Source of the DNA: Lachnospiraceae bacterium
GTDB taxonomy: Bacteria; Bacillota; Clostridia; Lachnospirales; Lachnospiraceae
Reading direction: 5' to 3'
Length of the DNA: 35,413 bases
NCBI GenBank assembly: GCA_028692975.1
Contig: JAQUWF010000026.1
Span: 1 to 35,413, forward strand
Shown here: piece by piece, positions 22,202 through 31,100 of the stretch
How positions within the stretch are numbered: the first letter of the stretch is position 1
Layout: every line of letters starts with the position of its first letter
Translations under genes and position numbers: made by a program
Notes under the pieces: model-generated
Seen by the model: only the letters and a program-made list of their open reading frames with translations
Databases searched by the model: none
What the model was told of the DNA's origin: nothing

Positions 22202-23536
22202 CTATCTTACCTCCTTTTTCTTATTCTTTTTTGCCATGCGCAGCATGTCCATCCATTTCATTTTCTTGCCCTTGTAGAAAATCAGATTTTCATAAATGCT
22301 GGAGCAGAACCGAAACAACAGCCATACAACCACCGCCTGGATCACCCATGAAGCGATCAGCACGCCGATGCCGATGTTACCCAGAACATATTCCACCGGT
22401 GCACAGAAAATCGATACCACCGGAATCAGAGACACTGCATTTGCAATCACAGCCCCCGGCAGATTCACCGTAAAAACTGAAATCATATAACCGGCTAAAA
22501 TCACCATGGTCACATTCATATTCGCTGCCTGCATATCGTCCATAGTCGAACAGCTGGTGCCCGCAATACCACTGAGAATAGAAAAAGTCAGATAACCAAG
22601 CAGCAGTGAAACCAGCACCACGATCAAAAGGAATGGACTGATCTGCAGCGCATCTAAAGAAAGTCCCATAGCACTCAGTGTATCCGCGGCAGAAGCCGTA
22701 TGTAGAAATACACTGCTCACCGTGGAGGAAAGCACCATGCAAAGCAGCATAGCCACCAGCAGTCCGAAAATATATACCATGACGGCCAATATCTTACCTA
22801 CCACAAGAGCCATAGGCTTCACGCTGACCATAAGCAGCTCCACCAGTTTGGAATCTTTTTCTTCGATAATGGCCTGGATAATAAAACTGGTGGTAAAGAT
22901 ACCGAGTATCATAAGTACCAGCGCATATGCATACTGCACAATAAACTGTGTACCCCAGTCCGCTCCCTGCTGCGTTTCTTCATAAGAAGTCATAGTCTCC
23001 GTATCCGCAGAATATCCAGCCATAAGTACGTCGATCTGTTCCGGTGTGACACCGGCCTTCTCATATTCCGCCAGCCGAAGCAATGTGGCTGCCGCAGTTC
23101 CTACCTGATTAAAGTCGGCTGCATCAGACCGTATACAAAGCACCTGTATGCTGGGCGTTCCCGTGGCTTCATCCATATCGACATGTATCAATGCATCCTT
23201 CTCGCCCAGATGTCCTGCTTCCCCATAATCTTCCACCGGGAAATCCGCTTCCGCTACGGGAACATCAGAAAACGCTTCTTCCACCGTGCCCAGCTTGGTA
23301 AAGTCTACCGGGTAGTCTGTATCATTCACATACAGGATCTGTTTAAGCCCGGATTTGCCGATTTCCATATCTGTTGGCGAACTATTACCCAGCAGGCCTG
23401 AAATGGGTATCCAAAACAACGCTGCCAGCAGCATGATAACAGCCGTGATAATATTCCCTTTATTTCGTATCATCTGGCGCAGGGTAAAGACAAACACCTT
23501 CCCTGTGCCTGTAAATTCCTGTCTATTCTGTTTCAT
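22202..23536 (-). CDS. ABC-2 type permease, first subunit (NatB-like)
   Basis: The 444-residue protein is a paralogue of the next gene: an N-terminal membrane segment (IITAVIMLLAALFWIPISG), a large external domain, then TTSFIIQAIIEEKDSKLVELLMVSVKPMALVVGKILAVMVYIFGL and further membrane segments. I prefer ATG 23536 (MKQNRQEF), with GGTGA upstream; TTG 23548 is also possible. The start lies inside the end of the ATPase gene, which stops at 23523, so the two are translationally coupled. Two non-identical permeases imply a heterodimeric channel. Confidence 0.86.
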   Translation of the reverse strand: MKQNRQEFTGTGKVFVFTLRQMIRNKGNIITAVIMLLAALFWIPISGLLGNSSPTDMEIGKSGLKQILYVNDTDYPVDFTKLGTVEEAFSDVPVAEADFPVEDYGEAGHLGEKDALIHVDMDEATGTPSIQVLCIRSDAADFNQVGTAAATLLRLAEYEKAGVTPEQIDVLMAGYSADTETMTSYEETQQGADWGTQFIVQYAYALVLMILGIFTTSFIIQAIIEEKDSKLVELLMVSVKPMALVVGKILAVMVYIFGLLVAMLLCMVLSSTVSSVFLHTASAADTLSAMGLSLDALQISPFLLIVVLVSLLLGYLTFSILSGIAGTSCSTMDDMQAANMNVTMVILAGYMISVFTVNLPGAVIANAVSLIPVVSIFCAPVEYVLGNIGIGVLIASWVIQAVVVWLLFRFCSSIYENLIFYKGKKMKWMDMLRMAKKNKKKEVR

Positions 23537-24467
23537 TGGCTTCACCAACCTTTGTCACGAAGATCTCATGGAGCGAAGGCTCACGCAGATCAAATCGAAT
23601 AATCTGAATATGTTGTTCGATGAGTGCCCGCAGCAGTTCGTTGGCCTGCGCCTCATTGGCCACCTTGATCTCATATTCATGTTCTTTTTCTGATATCATC
23701 ACCGCACCTGATGCCTGTATAAATGTATCAATATTCTGCTCTACCTTCAAAGACAGATTGACTCTGCCGTAACTTTTCTTAATATCGTTCAGATTGCCCT
23801 GCAGGATCGTCTTGCTCCGGTTTAAGATCACGATATCCGTACAGAATTCCTCCACCGTCGCCATCTGATGGCTGGACATGATCAGATATTTACCTTTATC
23901 GATCTCTTCGTGGATGATGTCCCGGAACAGGTCCGTATTCACCGGGTCCAGACCGGACATAGGCTCATCTAATATAATCAGATCCGGATCAGACAAAAGA
24001 GCGGTCATAAACTGGATCTTCTGCTGATTACCTTTGGAGAGCTGATCCGCCTTTTTCGGCTTGATAGCCTTTGCCTTGGGTGCTGTCTTTTGAGCATAGA
24101 GATACTCCTCCACCTCCAGGCGTTCGGCCCAGTAACGGATCCGCTTTTTCGCCTCGCTTCTGGACACGCCGCGGAGTCCTGCAAAATAGATCAGTTGATC
24201 CATCAGCTCATATTTAGGGTACAGGCCGCGCTCCTCCGCCAGATATCCGATGTTGCATGCAGTCGTATCCAGCGGCTTATCCGCCCACAATACCGTACCT
24301 TTGTCTCTGGAAAGCATATTCAGCATCATACGTATGGCCGTGGTCTTTCCTGCACCATTGGTTCCAAGCAGTGCAAACACCCCCGGCTTTTCCATGGTAA
24401 AACTCAAACTCTCCAGGGCTGTCTTCTCTCCATATTTTTTGGATAAATCATTTACAACTAAACTCAT
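23523..24467 (-). CDS. ABC transporter ATP-binding protein (NatA/DrrA-like)
   Basis: The 314-residue ATPase has Walker A LLGTNGAGKTTAIR, the signature QLSKGNQQK, Walker B DLIILDEPMSGLDPVN and the H-loop IMSSHQ. After the nucleotide-binding domain comes a C-terminal extension (RVNLSLKVEQNIDTF, EPSLHEIFVTKVGE) typical of drug- and sodium-export ATPases. AAGGGAGATTATT precedes the ATG. It leads an operon with two permeases and is divergent from a VanRS-like two-component system, which may sense the same compound (inference). Confidence 0.92.
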   Translation of the reverse strand: MSLVVNDLSKKYGEKTALESLSFTMEKPGVFALLGTNGAGKTTAIRMMLNMLSRDKGTVLWADKPLDTTACNIGYLAEERGLYPKYELMDQLIYFAGLRGVSRSEAKKRIRYWAERLEVEEYLYAQKTAPKAKAIKPKKADQLSKGNQQKIQFMTALLSDPDLIILDEPMSGLDPVNTDLFRDIIHEEIDKGKYLIMSSHQMATVEEFCTDIVILNRSKTILQGNLNDIKKSYGRVNLSLKVEQNIDTFIQASGAVMISEKEHEYEIKVANEAQANELLRALIEQHIQIIRFDLREPSLHEIFVTKVGEANETE

Positions 24468-24528
24468 AATAATCTCCCTTGCTTATGTACGGTTACCATT
24501 TTTCACATCGGCATCCACCGATATTATC

Positions 24529-24573
24529 AGTATATAAGATGCCCCTGTATATGACAAGTTAAATGTCACATTT
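24529..24573 (-). promoter_or_regulatory. Promoter and possible operator of the NatA-like exporter
   Basis: On the minus strand TTGTCA (24552-24557) and TATACT (24529-24534) are 17 bp apart. A 13-bp perfect palindrome AAATGTCACATTT (24561-24573) adjoins the -35, and ATCGG/CCGAT (24507-24522) is a small repeat in the leader. The remaining divergent region to 24733 holds the regulator promoter, for which I see no strong consensus. Confidence 0.5.
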
Positions 24574-24733
24574 GACCCGTATTCTGGTTTATTCTACGCA
24601 TAAAGCGGTATCTTTATAATATCTTAAGATTTCTCAACCTTTGTTCTTTATTTTTACCTGTTATAGTTATCTCATGGTTGAAGTGGTAAATACCGGCAAG
24701 ACCAGTTATAATGAGGAGGTGAGGTGAAAAAAT

Positions 24734-25429
24734 ATGTATACAATACTAGTATGTGATGATGATAAAGAAATTGTGGACGCCATAAAGATCTATCTTACCC
24801 AGGAAGGTTATCGGGTATTATCGGCGTACAACGGCAAGCAGGCTGTGGACCTGATGGAAAAAGAAGATATCCATCTTCTGGTCATGGATATCATGATGCC
24901 ACTGATGGACGGCATTCATGCAACATTGGAAATACGCAAAACAAGCAGCATACCCATTATTATGCTGTCAGCCAAATCTGAGGACGTAGATAAGATACTT
25001 GGCTTAAATATCGGCGCAGATGATTATCTGACCAAGCCTTTTAATCCACTGGAGCTGATCGCCCGGGTCAAATCCCAGCTGCGGCGCTATACCCAGCTTG
25101 GCACTATGGTTCCGGAAAGTTCCAGCATTTACCGTATTGGCGGATTGGAGATCGACGATGATTCAAAGGAAGTAAGAGTCGATGGGGAAATGGCCAAGCT
25201 TACGCCTATCGAATACAGCATCCTGCTTTTCTTAATCAGAAACGCCGGAAAGGTGTTTTCCATCCAACAGATTTATGAAAATATATGGGAGGAAGAAGCC
25301 ATTGGTTCAGATAATATTGTGGCCGTTCATATTCGGCATATTCGTGAGAAAATAGAAATCAATCCCAAGGAGCCACGTTACCTGAAGGTAGTCTGGGGTG
25401 TTGGGTATAAAATCGACAAAGGAGTTTAA
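24734..25429 (+). CDS. OmpR/PhoB-family response regulator
   Basis: The 231-residue protein has a receiver domain (acidic pocket CDDD at 8-10, phosphoacceptor Asp52 in VMDIMMPLMDG, Lys in LTKPFNP) and a C-terminal winged helix (ALTPIEYSILLFLIRN-like segment, then VAVHIRHIREKI and VVWGVGYKI). It is of the VanR type common in Firmicutes. GAGGAGGTGAGGTG precedes the ATG. The partner kinase starts two bases after its stop. The divergent exporter operon is the obvious candidate target. Confidence 0.93.
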   Translation: MYTILVCDDDKEIVDAIKIYLTQEGYRVLSAYNGKQAVDLMEKEDIHLLVMDIMMPLMDGIHATLEIRKTSSIPIIMLSAKSEDVDKILGLNIGADDYLTKPFNPLELIARVKSQLRRYTQLGTMVPESSSIYRIGGLEIDDDSKEVRVDGEMAKLTPIEYSILLFLIRNAGKVFSIQQIYENIWEEEAIGSDNIVAVHIRHIREKIEINPKEPRYLKVVWGVGYKIDKGV

Positions 25430-25431
25430 TT

Positions 25432-27360
25432 ATGGAAAAAAAACTATATACCACTGCCTGTAAGCTGGGCCTGATTGTCGTACAGGTGATCAGTATGCTG
25501 GGGCTGGCCCTGTCTCTTTTTGCCCTGGTGCTTATCATGGAAACAGCACAGGGGAAGCCGGGCGATCCCTTTACTGCAACGCCTTATCGCTCTTCCGCTA
25601 CTTTAGAAAGATCACTGACCTACCAGGCGCATTCGCTGGATGATTATGTGTCCTTAAAATACGTCAGAGAACGAAGCGACGATGGTTATGTGTACACACC
25701 TGTCACCAGTGAGTCTGAGAATTGGAATGATTACTTGAATTTTAAAGAATATTATGATTCTTCCATGACAAATTATCGCTATGTAATCTATACACCAGGA
25801 ACCCAGAAAGTACTGGAAACCAATATGACAGAAGATGAACTGACAAATGTGTTCGCGGATCAGCTTCAGCCACAGGTCCAAAGCACCTTGCAGCTGGACG
25901 ATACTTCCTATAATGTCATATCCACGCTGGCAGATTCCATGACCGTCCAGGACACTTATTATTATGAAGCAGAGCGTTATGAATTTATCATGCCGTTCTA
26001 TCTTCCGGCAGTTATTACCTTCGTTATCAGTATCCTGCTTTTGCTTATTACTATAACGCTTCTGACTATAACAGCCGGGCACAAATATGCATCTGAGGAT
26101 CTGGTTTTGCTCAGTCACGACAAATGGAAAACAGAAATAGCCCTGGCATTCTGGGGATTTATGGCTTCCTTAATCATTATGGCACTGGGCGGATGTATGT
26201 CTTTTATCAGCGAAAATGTGGTTGTTCCCGGACTTCTGCTCATACCTACCATCCTGATTGGCGACGGATTATTACTTACCGCGTACATGAGTCTGATACG
26301 TCGGATCAAAGCTCGTACCATCTGGAAAAACAGCCTACTGTGCATGTTTGTTTCCTGGTTCAAACGTATCTACCAGAATCGTAATCTACTGTGGCGGCTG
26401 CTCATCGCCTTCGGCGTTTACTTCCTGCTGAACTTTTTCTTCGCCGCAGCGGGGGGATTCGGCTACTTCCTGATAATCCTCCTAAACGCAGGTGCTTTGG
26501 TCCTGCTGGTGCGAAGCGTATTAGAAAAGCAGCGGCTGCTCACCGATACCCGGATCATCGCAGCAGGGGAACTGGACCATAAGGTAGAGACCATAACCCT
26601 TCACGACTCCAACCGTGAACTGGGCGAAGCCATCAACAACATCGGAGACGGCCTGCAAAATGCCGTGGCAACCAGTGTGAAAAGTGAGCGCATGAAGGCC
26701 GATCTGATCACCAACGTCTCCCACGATATTAAGACGCCGCTGACTTCTATTATTAATTATGTGGATCTGCTGAAACGGGAGGATCTGCAAAACGAGACGG
26801 CCAACGGCTACGTGGAGATACTGGACCAGAAATCCCAGCGGCTCAAGCAGCTGACCGAAGATCTGGTAGAAGCCTCCAAGATCAGCTCCGGCAATATCAC
26901 ACTGAACATGGATAAAATGGATTTTGTGCAACTGCTGGAACAGACCGCCGGAGAATTCGAAGAGAAATTCGCCGCAAAGAATCTGAATCTGGTGCTGCAT
27001 CACCCGGAGCCCCCGATTTCCATAAATGGTGACGGACGGCGCATGTGGCGCATTCTGGAAAACCTGTTCAACAACATTATAAAATACGCCATGCCTGGCA
27101 CCCGCGTTTATGCGGACCTGACATACGACGATATGCAAATGACCTTCTCCTTGAAAAACATTTCCGAGAACCCGCTGAATATCCGGGCTGACGAACTGAC
27201 GGAGCGATTCATCCGTGGAGATGTCTCCCGCAGCACCGAGGGCAGCGGTCTTGGCCTTTCTATCGCCAAGAATCTGACCGAAGTCCAGAACGGAACCTTC
27301 CAAATCTATCTGGACGGCGACCTGTTCAAAGTAACTGTGACCTTCCTACTAACCCATTAG
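25432..27360 (+). CDS. Membrane sensor histidine kinase (VanS-like HisKA)
   Basis: This 642-residue kinase has one N-terminal membrane segment (about 12-36), an external sensor domain (about 40-185) and a block of further membrane segments (190-365), including a large multi-span region unusual for simple HisKA kinases. A HAMP-like linker follows, then the H-box NVSHDIKTPL (His431), N-box ENLFNNIIKYA and G-box GSGLGLSIAK (604-613). GGAGTTTAATT precedes the ATG. It should phosphorylate the OmpR-type regulator encoded immediately upstream. The stimulus is unknown. Confidence 0.92.
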   Translation: MEKKLYTTACKLGLIVVQVISMLGLALSLFALVLIMETAQGKPGDPFTATPYRSSATLERSLTYQAHSLDDYVSLKYVRERSDDGYVYTPVTSESENWNDYLNFKEYYDSSMTNYRYVIYTPGTQKVLETNMTEDELTNVFADQLQPQVQSTLQLDDTSYNVISTLADSMTVQDTYYYEAERYEFIMPFYLPAVITFVISILLLLITITLLTITAGHKYASEDLVLLSHDKWKTEIALAFWGFMASLIIMALGGCMSFISENVVVPGLLLIPTILIGDGLLLTAYMSLIRRIKARTIWKNSLLCMFVSWFKRIYQNRNLLWRLLIAFGVYFLLNFFFAAAGGFGYFLIILLNAGALVLLVRSVLEKQRLLTDTRIIAAGELDHKVETITLHDSNRELGEAINNIGDGLQNAVATSVKSERMKADLITNVSHDIKTPLTSIINYVDLLKREDLQNETANGYVEILDQKSQRLKQLTEDLVEASKISSGNITLNMDKMDFVQLLEQTAGEFEEKFAAKNLNLVLHHPEPPISINGDGRRMWRILENLFNNIIKYAMPGTRVYADLTYDDMQMTFSLKNISENPLNIRADELTERFIRGDVSRSTEGSGLGLSIAKNLTEVQNGTFQIYLDGDLFKVTVTFLLTH

Positions 27361-27367
27361 ATTATGA

Positions 27368-27418
27368 TAAAAAACCGCCGCACCGGCTGCATAAAGCAGT
27401 TGGTACGGCGGTTTTTGC
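27368..27418. terminator. Bidirectional terminator between convergent genes
   Basis: Arms AAAAACCGCCG and CGGCGGTTTTT (27370-27380 and 27406-27416) enclose an inner stem (ACC and CTGC paired with GCAG and GGT) with loop ATAAA. The A-run and T-run on opposite sides allow termination of both the plus-strand kinase and the minus-strand gene. Confidence 0.9.
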
Positions 27419-27423
27419 TTGCT

Positions 27424-28728
27424 TTAATTCATAAGGATAAGATGTATGGCGTCTTCCTGATTCTGTCTGGTTATCTGTATATTCATACTTTCCAGGTTCT
27501 TTATGAGCGTGATCACTTCTTTCCGGTCAGAATTCTTAAACCCGCTCTCAAACTCGATCACCATGCGTCCACGCACAGTAGCCAAATGCAATTTGATTTT
27601 TCGTTTTTCTTCCTCCAGTTTTTTGTTCTCACACACGGCGAAATCCAGTAATTCCAGAAGGACAGGGAAAATGTATTCCTCCTCTTCCCTGGATATTCTG
27701 CATTCCTGCGCCAGAAAATCTACGGGAATATTGTTTTCCCTGCAAATATCGGCCTCATGGCAGAACAGGGCGTCCAGCTCCCAGTTGTTGCTGTGTATCC
27801 CTGCATTTAGTGTGGCATACTCCTCCTCTAACGTCTGAATATAATGCCTGATCCGCAGATTCTGGTCTCCCTCCTGCTTGATACGCAGCAGTTCGGCCAT
27901 ATTCTCATCCATGAGTTTTCTATTTTCATCCATCTGCTGTATCTGTTTTTTCACGAGCAGATACTGAGATTCCATAAGTTTTTTAGAATATTCCAGATAG
28001 TGATGCTCCATCTCTGCCCTTCGTCGGAACATATACGTGACCACCAGACAAAGTATCAGCAGCACTACACCGAACATGGCCAGCGGATACACGAAGGAAA
28101 CGATCATCGTGTCGACATTTTCCCCCGAACCAGGGAAATTCGTCATCAGCGCCGAGCATATATAGCCACCACTCACAATATACCATATTGCAGGATGCTT
28201 GAGTTGTACGTCCCGAAACCGCAGCATCAAAGGACGAAAGATCGCATAAATAACTGCAAAAATAAGGACGGACCAGACCGGAAGAAGAAGATCAATCCAT
28301 TCCAATGAAAGCAGATTGGCCTCCCCGCCACTTCTTCCGCTGACTGCGTGGATACTCGTTGTCGCCACCAGCATGCAGATCATAGCGACAAGTTCACTTA
28401 TTCCAGTGGTAACCAACAGTTTCAAAAAGGATACATCAAATACATAAAAGTAAACAGCAAATCCAAAAACCAGAAAGAATATGACCGAAGTAAAATTCAC
28501 GATCATCCACCATGCGGTGTTTTGATACTGCGCTCCAAGGAACTCGTTGATAAGGACCATATGCACCAGATATTTGAACGCCATGGCAGCGATAAGATAC
28601 CCACAGGAACGTCTTCTTTTCAACATGGCGTTCAGTATGATCACGGTGATCATAGCGGTTGACATCATAATCAACGCCTGCTTTCCGCAATGCTGCAGTA
28701 TTACCATTACTTCTGCTGATATCTGCAT
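27424..28728 (-). CDS. Membrane protein resembling a kinase-dead GHKL histidine kinase
   Basis: The 434-residue protein has about six membrane segments in residues 15-235, a long coiled coil (240-310) and a C-terminal domain. The layout copies AgrC-like kinases, and RIRHYIQTL (His295) lies where the phosphorylated His is expected. But the N-box position reads LLELLDFAVCENK (357-369), lacking the catalytic Asn of LLDNAIEE, and no G-box glycine motif follows. It is probably unable to bind ATP and may act as a sensor or scaffold for the true kinase encoded just upstream, whose stop lies 22 bp inside this start. A new family or simple decay are both possible. Confidence 0.7.
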   Translation of the reverse strand: MQISAEVMVILQHCGKQALIMMSTAMITVIILNAMLKRRRSCGYLIAAMAFKYLVHMVLINEFLGAQYQNTAWWMIVNFTSVIFFLVFGFAVYFYVFDVSFLKLLVTTGISELVAMICMLVATTSIHAVSGRSGGEANLLSLEWIDLLLPVWSVLIFAVIYAIFRPLMLRFRDVQLKHPAIWYIVSGGYICSALMTNFPGSGENVDTMIVSFVYPLAMFGVVLLILCLVVTYMFRRRAEMEHHYLEYSKKLMESQYLLVKKQIQQMDENRKLMDENMAELLRIKQEGDQNLRIRHYIQTLEEEYATLNAGIHSNNWELDALFCHEADICRENNIPVDFLAQECRISREEEEYIFPVLLELLDFAVCENKKLEEEKRKIKLHLATVRGRMVIEFESGFKNSDRKEVITLIKNLESMNIQITRQNQEDAIHLILMN

Positions 28729-29462
28729 TCCGTTTCCCCCGTCAGTACAATACTCTTGTAAAATATGTGCTCTGTCTTGTCCATGGAAAGCGTCTTCGCC
28801 CCATGGTATTCTTCTACCAGTTTTTCAATGATTTTCGTTCCTATGCCGTGCTCCTCTGCATTCTCTTTGCTGGTGCGGAAACTGATCTTCTTCCCCGGAA
28901 CACACTTGTTCTTCACTTGGATCTTAATCTTTTCCTCTTCTTTTTCCATACGAAACCAGATCCCCCGCCCATCCATGTCGGCGATCCGCTCATTTTCTTC
29001 TATGGCATTATCAAATAAATTGTACAGCAGTCCGGTCATGTCAACCTCTTTTATAACGCTATATTCCCCTGGTTCTACCCATATGAAAAATGGAATGTTC
29101 TTCTCATCACATTCCGTCTTTTTGAGCACCAGTATGGAATTGACCACCTCATCCGAACTGTAACGGCCACTGCGCAGCAGTTCATAGCGGTTCTTCAGAT
29201 CATCCATATAGAACTGTACGGCTTCATCCTGTTCCTGCTGTTCCAGAAGTTTCTCCAGTGTCATAATATGCTTGGCCAGATCATGGCGATATTGCCGGAC
29301 CGCATCGATCCGCCCCTGTATACTCTGGTATAACCCCTGCATATTCAGCATATAAGACTGCAGCAAACGGTTTTCCCGCTCCGTCTCCTGAGTCTTCATG
29401 TTCCCTGCCACAATACCTGCCGTCACCGTACCCAGCACCAGCAACACAAAAAAAGTAATCAT
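28707..29462 (-). CDS. GHKL-domain sensor histidine kinase, short membrane-anchored form
   Basis: From ATG 29462 the 251-residue protein has a single N-terminal membrane segment (MITFFVLLVLGTVTAGIVAG), a coiled coil, the H-box RQYRHDLAKH (His60), N-box YNLFDNAIEENE (Asn152) and G-box HGIGTKI (205-211). The kinase core is complete but the sensor domain is nearly absent, so sensing probably comes from the neighbouring multi-span pseudokinase. GAGGTGGCGGG lies directly before this ATG; the earlier ATG at 29498 overlaps the regulator gene and lacks a site. Confidence 0.87.
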   Translation of the reverse strand: MITFFVLLVLGTVTAGIVAGNMKTQETERENRLLQSYMLNMQGLYQSIQGRIDAVRQYRHDLAKHIMTLEKLLEQQEQDEAVQFYMDDLKNRYELLRSGRYSSDEVVNSILVLKKTECDEKNIPFFIWVEPGEYSVIKEVDMTGLLYNLFDNAIEENERIADMDGRGIWFRMEKEEEKIKIQVKNKCVPGKKISFRTSKENAEEHGIGTKIIEKLVEEYHGAKTLSMDKTEHIFYKSIVLTGETECRYQQK

Positions 29463-29473
29463 CCCGCCACCTC

Positions 29474-30184
29474 TTATGATATCTGTGTCACAGCCCATTT
29501 CATGAACTGCTCTCTCACGGATTTCATATAACTTCTGCTAATCACGATCTTCTGTCCATCATTGAGAATAAAGGCGTTTTTCTGTATCTCGCGGACTGCC
29601 GGGAAATACACGATATAGCTGTTGTGGCATCTGCCGAAATCAATGGGCGAGAGTCTGTCCATGATATCGTCCAGTTTATCCCACACTGTGTAAACGCCCC
29701 ACACAGTCACGATATTCGTCACCCTTTTGTCCCGTTCAAAATAATAGATATCCCCCGGACACAGAATGATATCTGTCTTTCCAATCACCGAAAAGATCAT
29801 CCGGTCCGCACACTGACGCCATACATGCAGTAGTTTTTGAAAGATATCTGCTATACGGTCTGGAAACTGGTCTTTCAGCACGAAAAAAGAATGCTCCGTA
29901 TTATATACATCCGTCGCATAAAATAAATGGTTCGTCACATACACAATCTGGCAGTTTTTCCATTTTTTATTAACTTCTTTTGCTACTGTTATCCCGGAAT
30001 CCTGTCCCAGTTCTATATCCATAAATATAATATCAATAGGCTCATCCTCATACAAAAGCAGTTCTTCACGGCTGCAAAATATTTCTATCTTCAACTCTAA
30101 AAATGTCTTCTGTGCATAGTCCTTTAATATTTCTTCTTCCTGTTTTGCCCATCCTGTATCATCATCACATATTGCTGCTACCAT
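29474..30184 (-). CDS. LytTR-family response regulator
   Basis: The 236-residue protein has a receiver domain with CDDD and phosphoacceptor Asp56 (IIFMDIELGQDSG), then a LytTR DNA-binding domain from about residue 130 (DIYYFERDKRVTNIVT, IVISRSYMKSV). The start at 30184 is preceded by GAAGGTGAG; the upstream ATG 30205 has no ribosome site. It heads a three-gene unit with the short GHKL kinase and the pseudokinase, and is paralogous to the system at 0.7-2.8 kb. Confidence 0.88.
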   Translation of the reverse strand: MVAAICDDDTGWAKQEEEILKDYAQKTFLELKIEIFCSREELLLYEDEPIDIIFMDIELGQDSGITVAKEVNKKWKNCQIVYVTNHLFYATDVYNTEHSFFVLKDQFPDRIADIFQKLLHVWRQCADRMIFSVIGKTDIILCPGDIYYFERDKRVTNIVTVWGVYTVWDKLDDIMDRLSPIDFGRCHNSYIVYFPAVREIQKNAFILNDGQKIVISRSYMKSVREQFMKWAVTQIS

Positions 30185-30237
30185 GTACTCACCTTCAGCT
30201 CCCATGTTTTTTCTTTCGATATTTCTCCTGATTCATG

Positions 30238-30777
30238 CTAATCCCAGAAATTAACCGGTTCATAGTCCTGCAGCGAAGCCAGGAATCCATCTTCTTTTAG
30301 TTTTTCCTGGATCAGATCCAGTGTCTCCTCATTTTCCGCCACGATGGTATGATAATGGTAACCACCCGTAACGTTTTTCAGCGGCGTGGATGTTCCGGCC
30401 TGTATCTTCGCCAGATATTTCTGTATGTCCAGCCTCGACTTCAGATTCAGATCCGCGCGAATCACGCCATACACCTTGTGATAAACAAAAACATCCTTGA
30501 TCCTTCCGCCCAGATCCACCACATCCACCAGTTCTTTCTCGATCTGATCATCTCCATGCCGGACCTTAAACACCCGCTGGACCTTTTCCTCTGTCTGGAG
30601 TATGTAACCGCGGTTCGTCGCAAGGATATCATACCCGTTGGCTCGGATGATCGCCATATCCTGCACGATCACCTGGCGGCTCACAGACAACTGCTGCGAC
30701 AATTCCGCTCCTGAAACCGGGATCTTACTTTCTCCCAGAATCCCTATGATTCGATTTCTGCGTTCTTCCGCACTCAT
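30238..30777 (-). CDS. niaR: NiaR-type niacin-responsive transcriptional repressor
   Basis: The 179-residue protein has an HTH_11 winged helix (residues 5-58: NRIIGILGESKIPVSGAEL, LSVSRQVIVQDMAIIRANGY) and a C-terminal 3H domain with the expected histidines: His74 (VRHGD), His100 (VYHKVYG), His141 and His143 (GGYHYHT). These bind a metal and niacin. In Firmicutes NiaR represses NAD precursor uptake and biosynthesis genes when niacin is present. Here no nad or nia gene is adjacent, so it is probably an orphan regulator acting elsewhere. AAAGGAGAGTAGA precedes the ATG. Confidence 0.9.
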   Translation of the reverse strand: MSAEERRNRIIGILGESKIPVSGAELSQQLSVSRQVIVQDMAIIRANGYDILATNRGYILQTEEKVQRVFKVRHGDDQIEKELVDVVDLGGRIKDVFVYHKVYGVIRADLNLKSRLDIQKYLAKIQAGTSTPLKNVTGGYHYHTIVAENEETLDLIQEKLKEDGFLASLQDYEPVNFWD

Positions 30778-30809
30778 TCTACTCTCCTTTGTTTCCTTTT
30801 ATATCGTCC

Positions 30810-30838
30810 ATTCTATCTGTCTTTTCCCTATTTGTCCA
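30810..30838 (-). promoter_or_regulatory. Predicted promoter of niaR
   Basis: On the minus strand TGGACA (30833-30838) and TAGAAT (30810-30815) are 17 bp apart, 33 bp upstream of the start. Confidence 0.5.
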
Positions 30839-30850
30839 CATAATAGTTTT

Positions 30851-30872
30851 GAACCCTCTGAGCAGAGGGTTC
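30851..30872. repeat. Perfect 9-bp hairpin in the niaR-arsR gap
   Basis: GAACCCTCT (30851-30859) and AGAGGGTTC (30864-30872) flank GAGC. It is upstream of the niaR promoter and has no T-run. Nothing else is recognisable between 30873 and 31015 apart from a small CCGGT/ACCGG repeat near 30962-30977. Confidence 0.5.
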
Positions 30873-31015
30873 GCTTTATAAAATTCTTCTAATTTTATTT
30901 TATTCCTTCGGGCTGCAAAATGCAATGATTTTGTAGGATTCCGGGCGTTATTCCCCGCTTTCCGGTGGCGATACCGGTGTTTGGGAATAGTGTTGAAAAT
31001 AATTGAAGTTCTATA

Positions 31016-31044
31016 TTGACATCCGTTATTCATCGGTGTATTAT
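31016..31044 (+). promoter_or_regulatory. Promoter of the metal-efflux operon
   Basis: TTGACA (31016-31021), a 17-bp spacer and TATTAT (31039-31044) form a near-consensus promoter that runs straight into the operator palindromes. Confidence 0.8.
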
Positions 31045-31073
31045 GTTCATATGAACAAATGAACATATGTTGA
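31045..31073. promoter_or_regulatory. ArsR/SmtB operator: two adjacent palindromes
   Basis: GTTCATATGAAC (31045-31056) is a perfect 12-bp palindrome. Three bases on, TGAACATATGTTGA (31060-31073) is nearly one. Repeated TGAACA half-sites at the transcription start are typical of SmtB/CzrA-type operators. Confidence 0.7.
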
Positions 31074-31100
31074 TAAAACTTACAGGAAAGGAGGTATTGC

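Noticed and set aside
26521..27303. 260-codon minus-strand open frame
   Set aside because: It is antisense to the HisKA kinase core; the plus strand carries the H-, N- and G-boxes.
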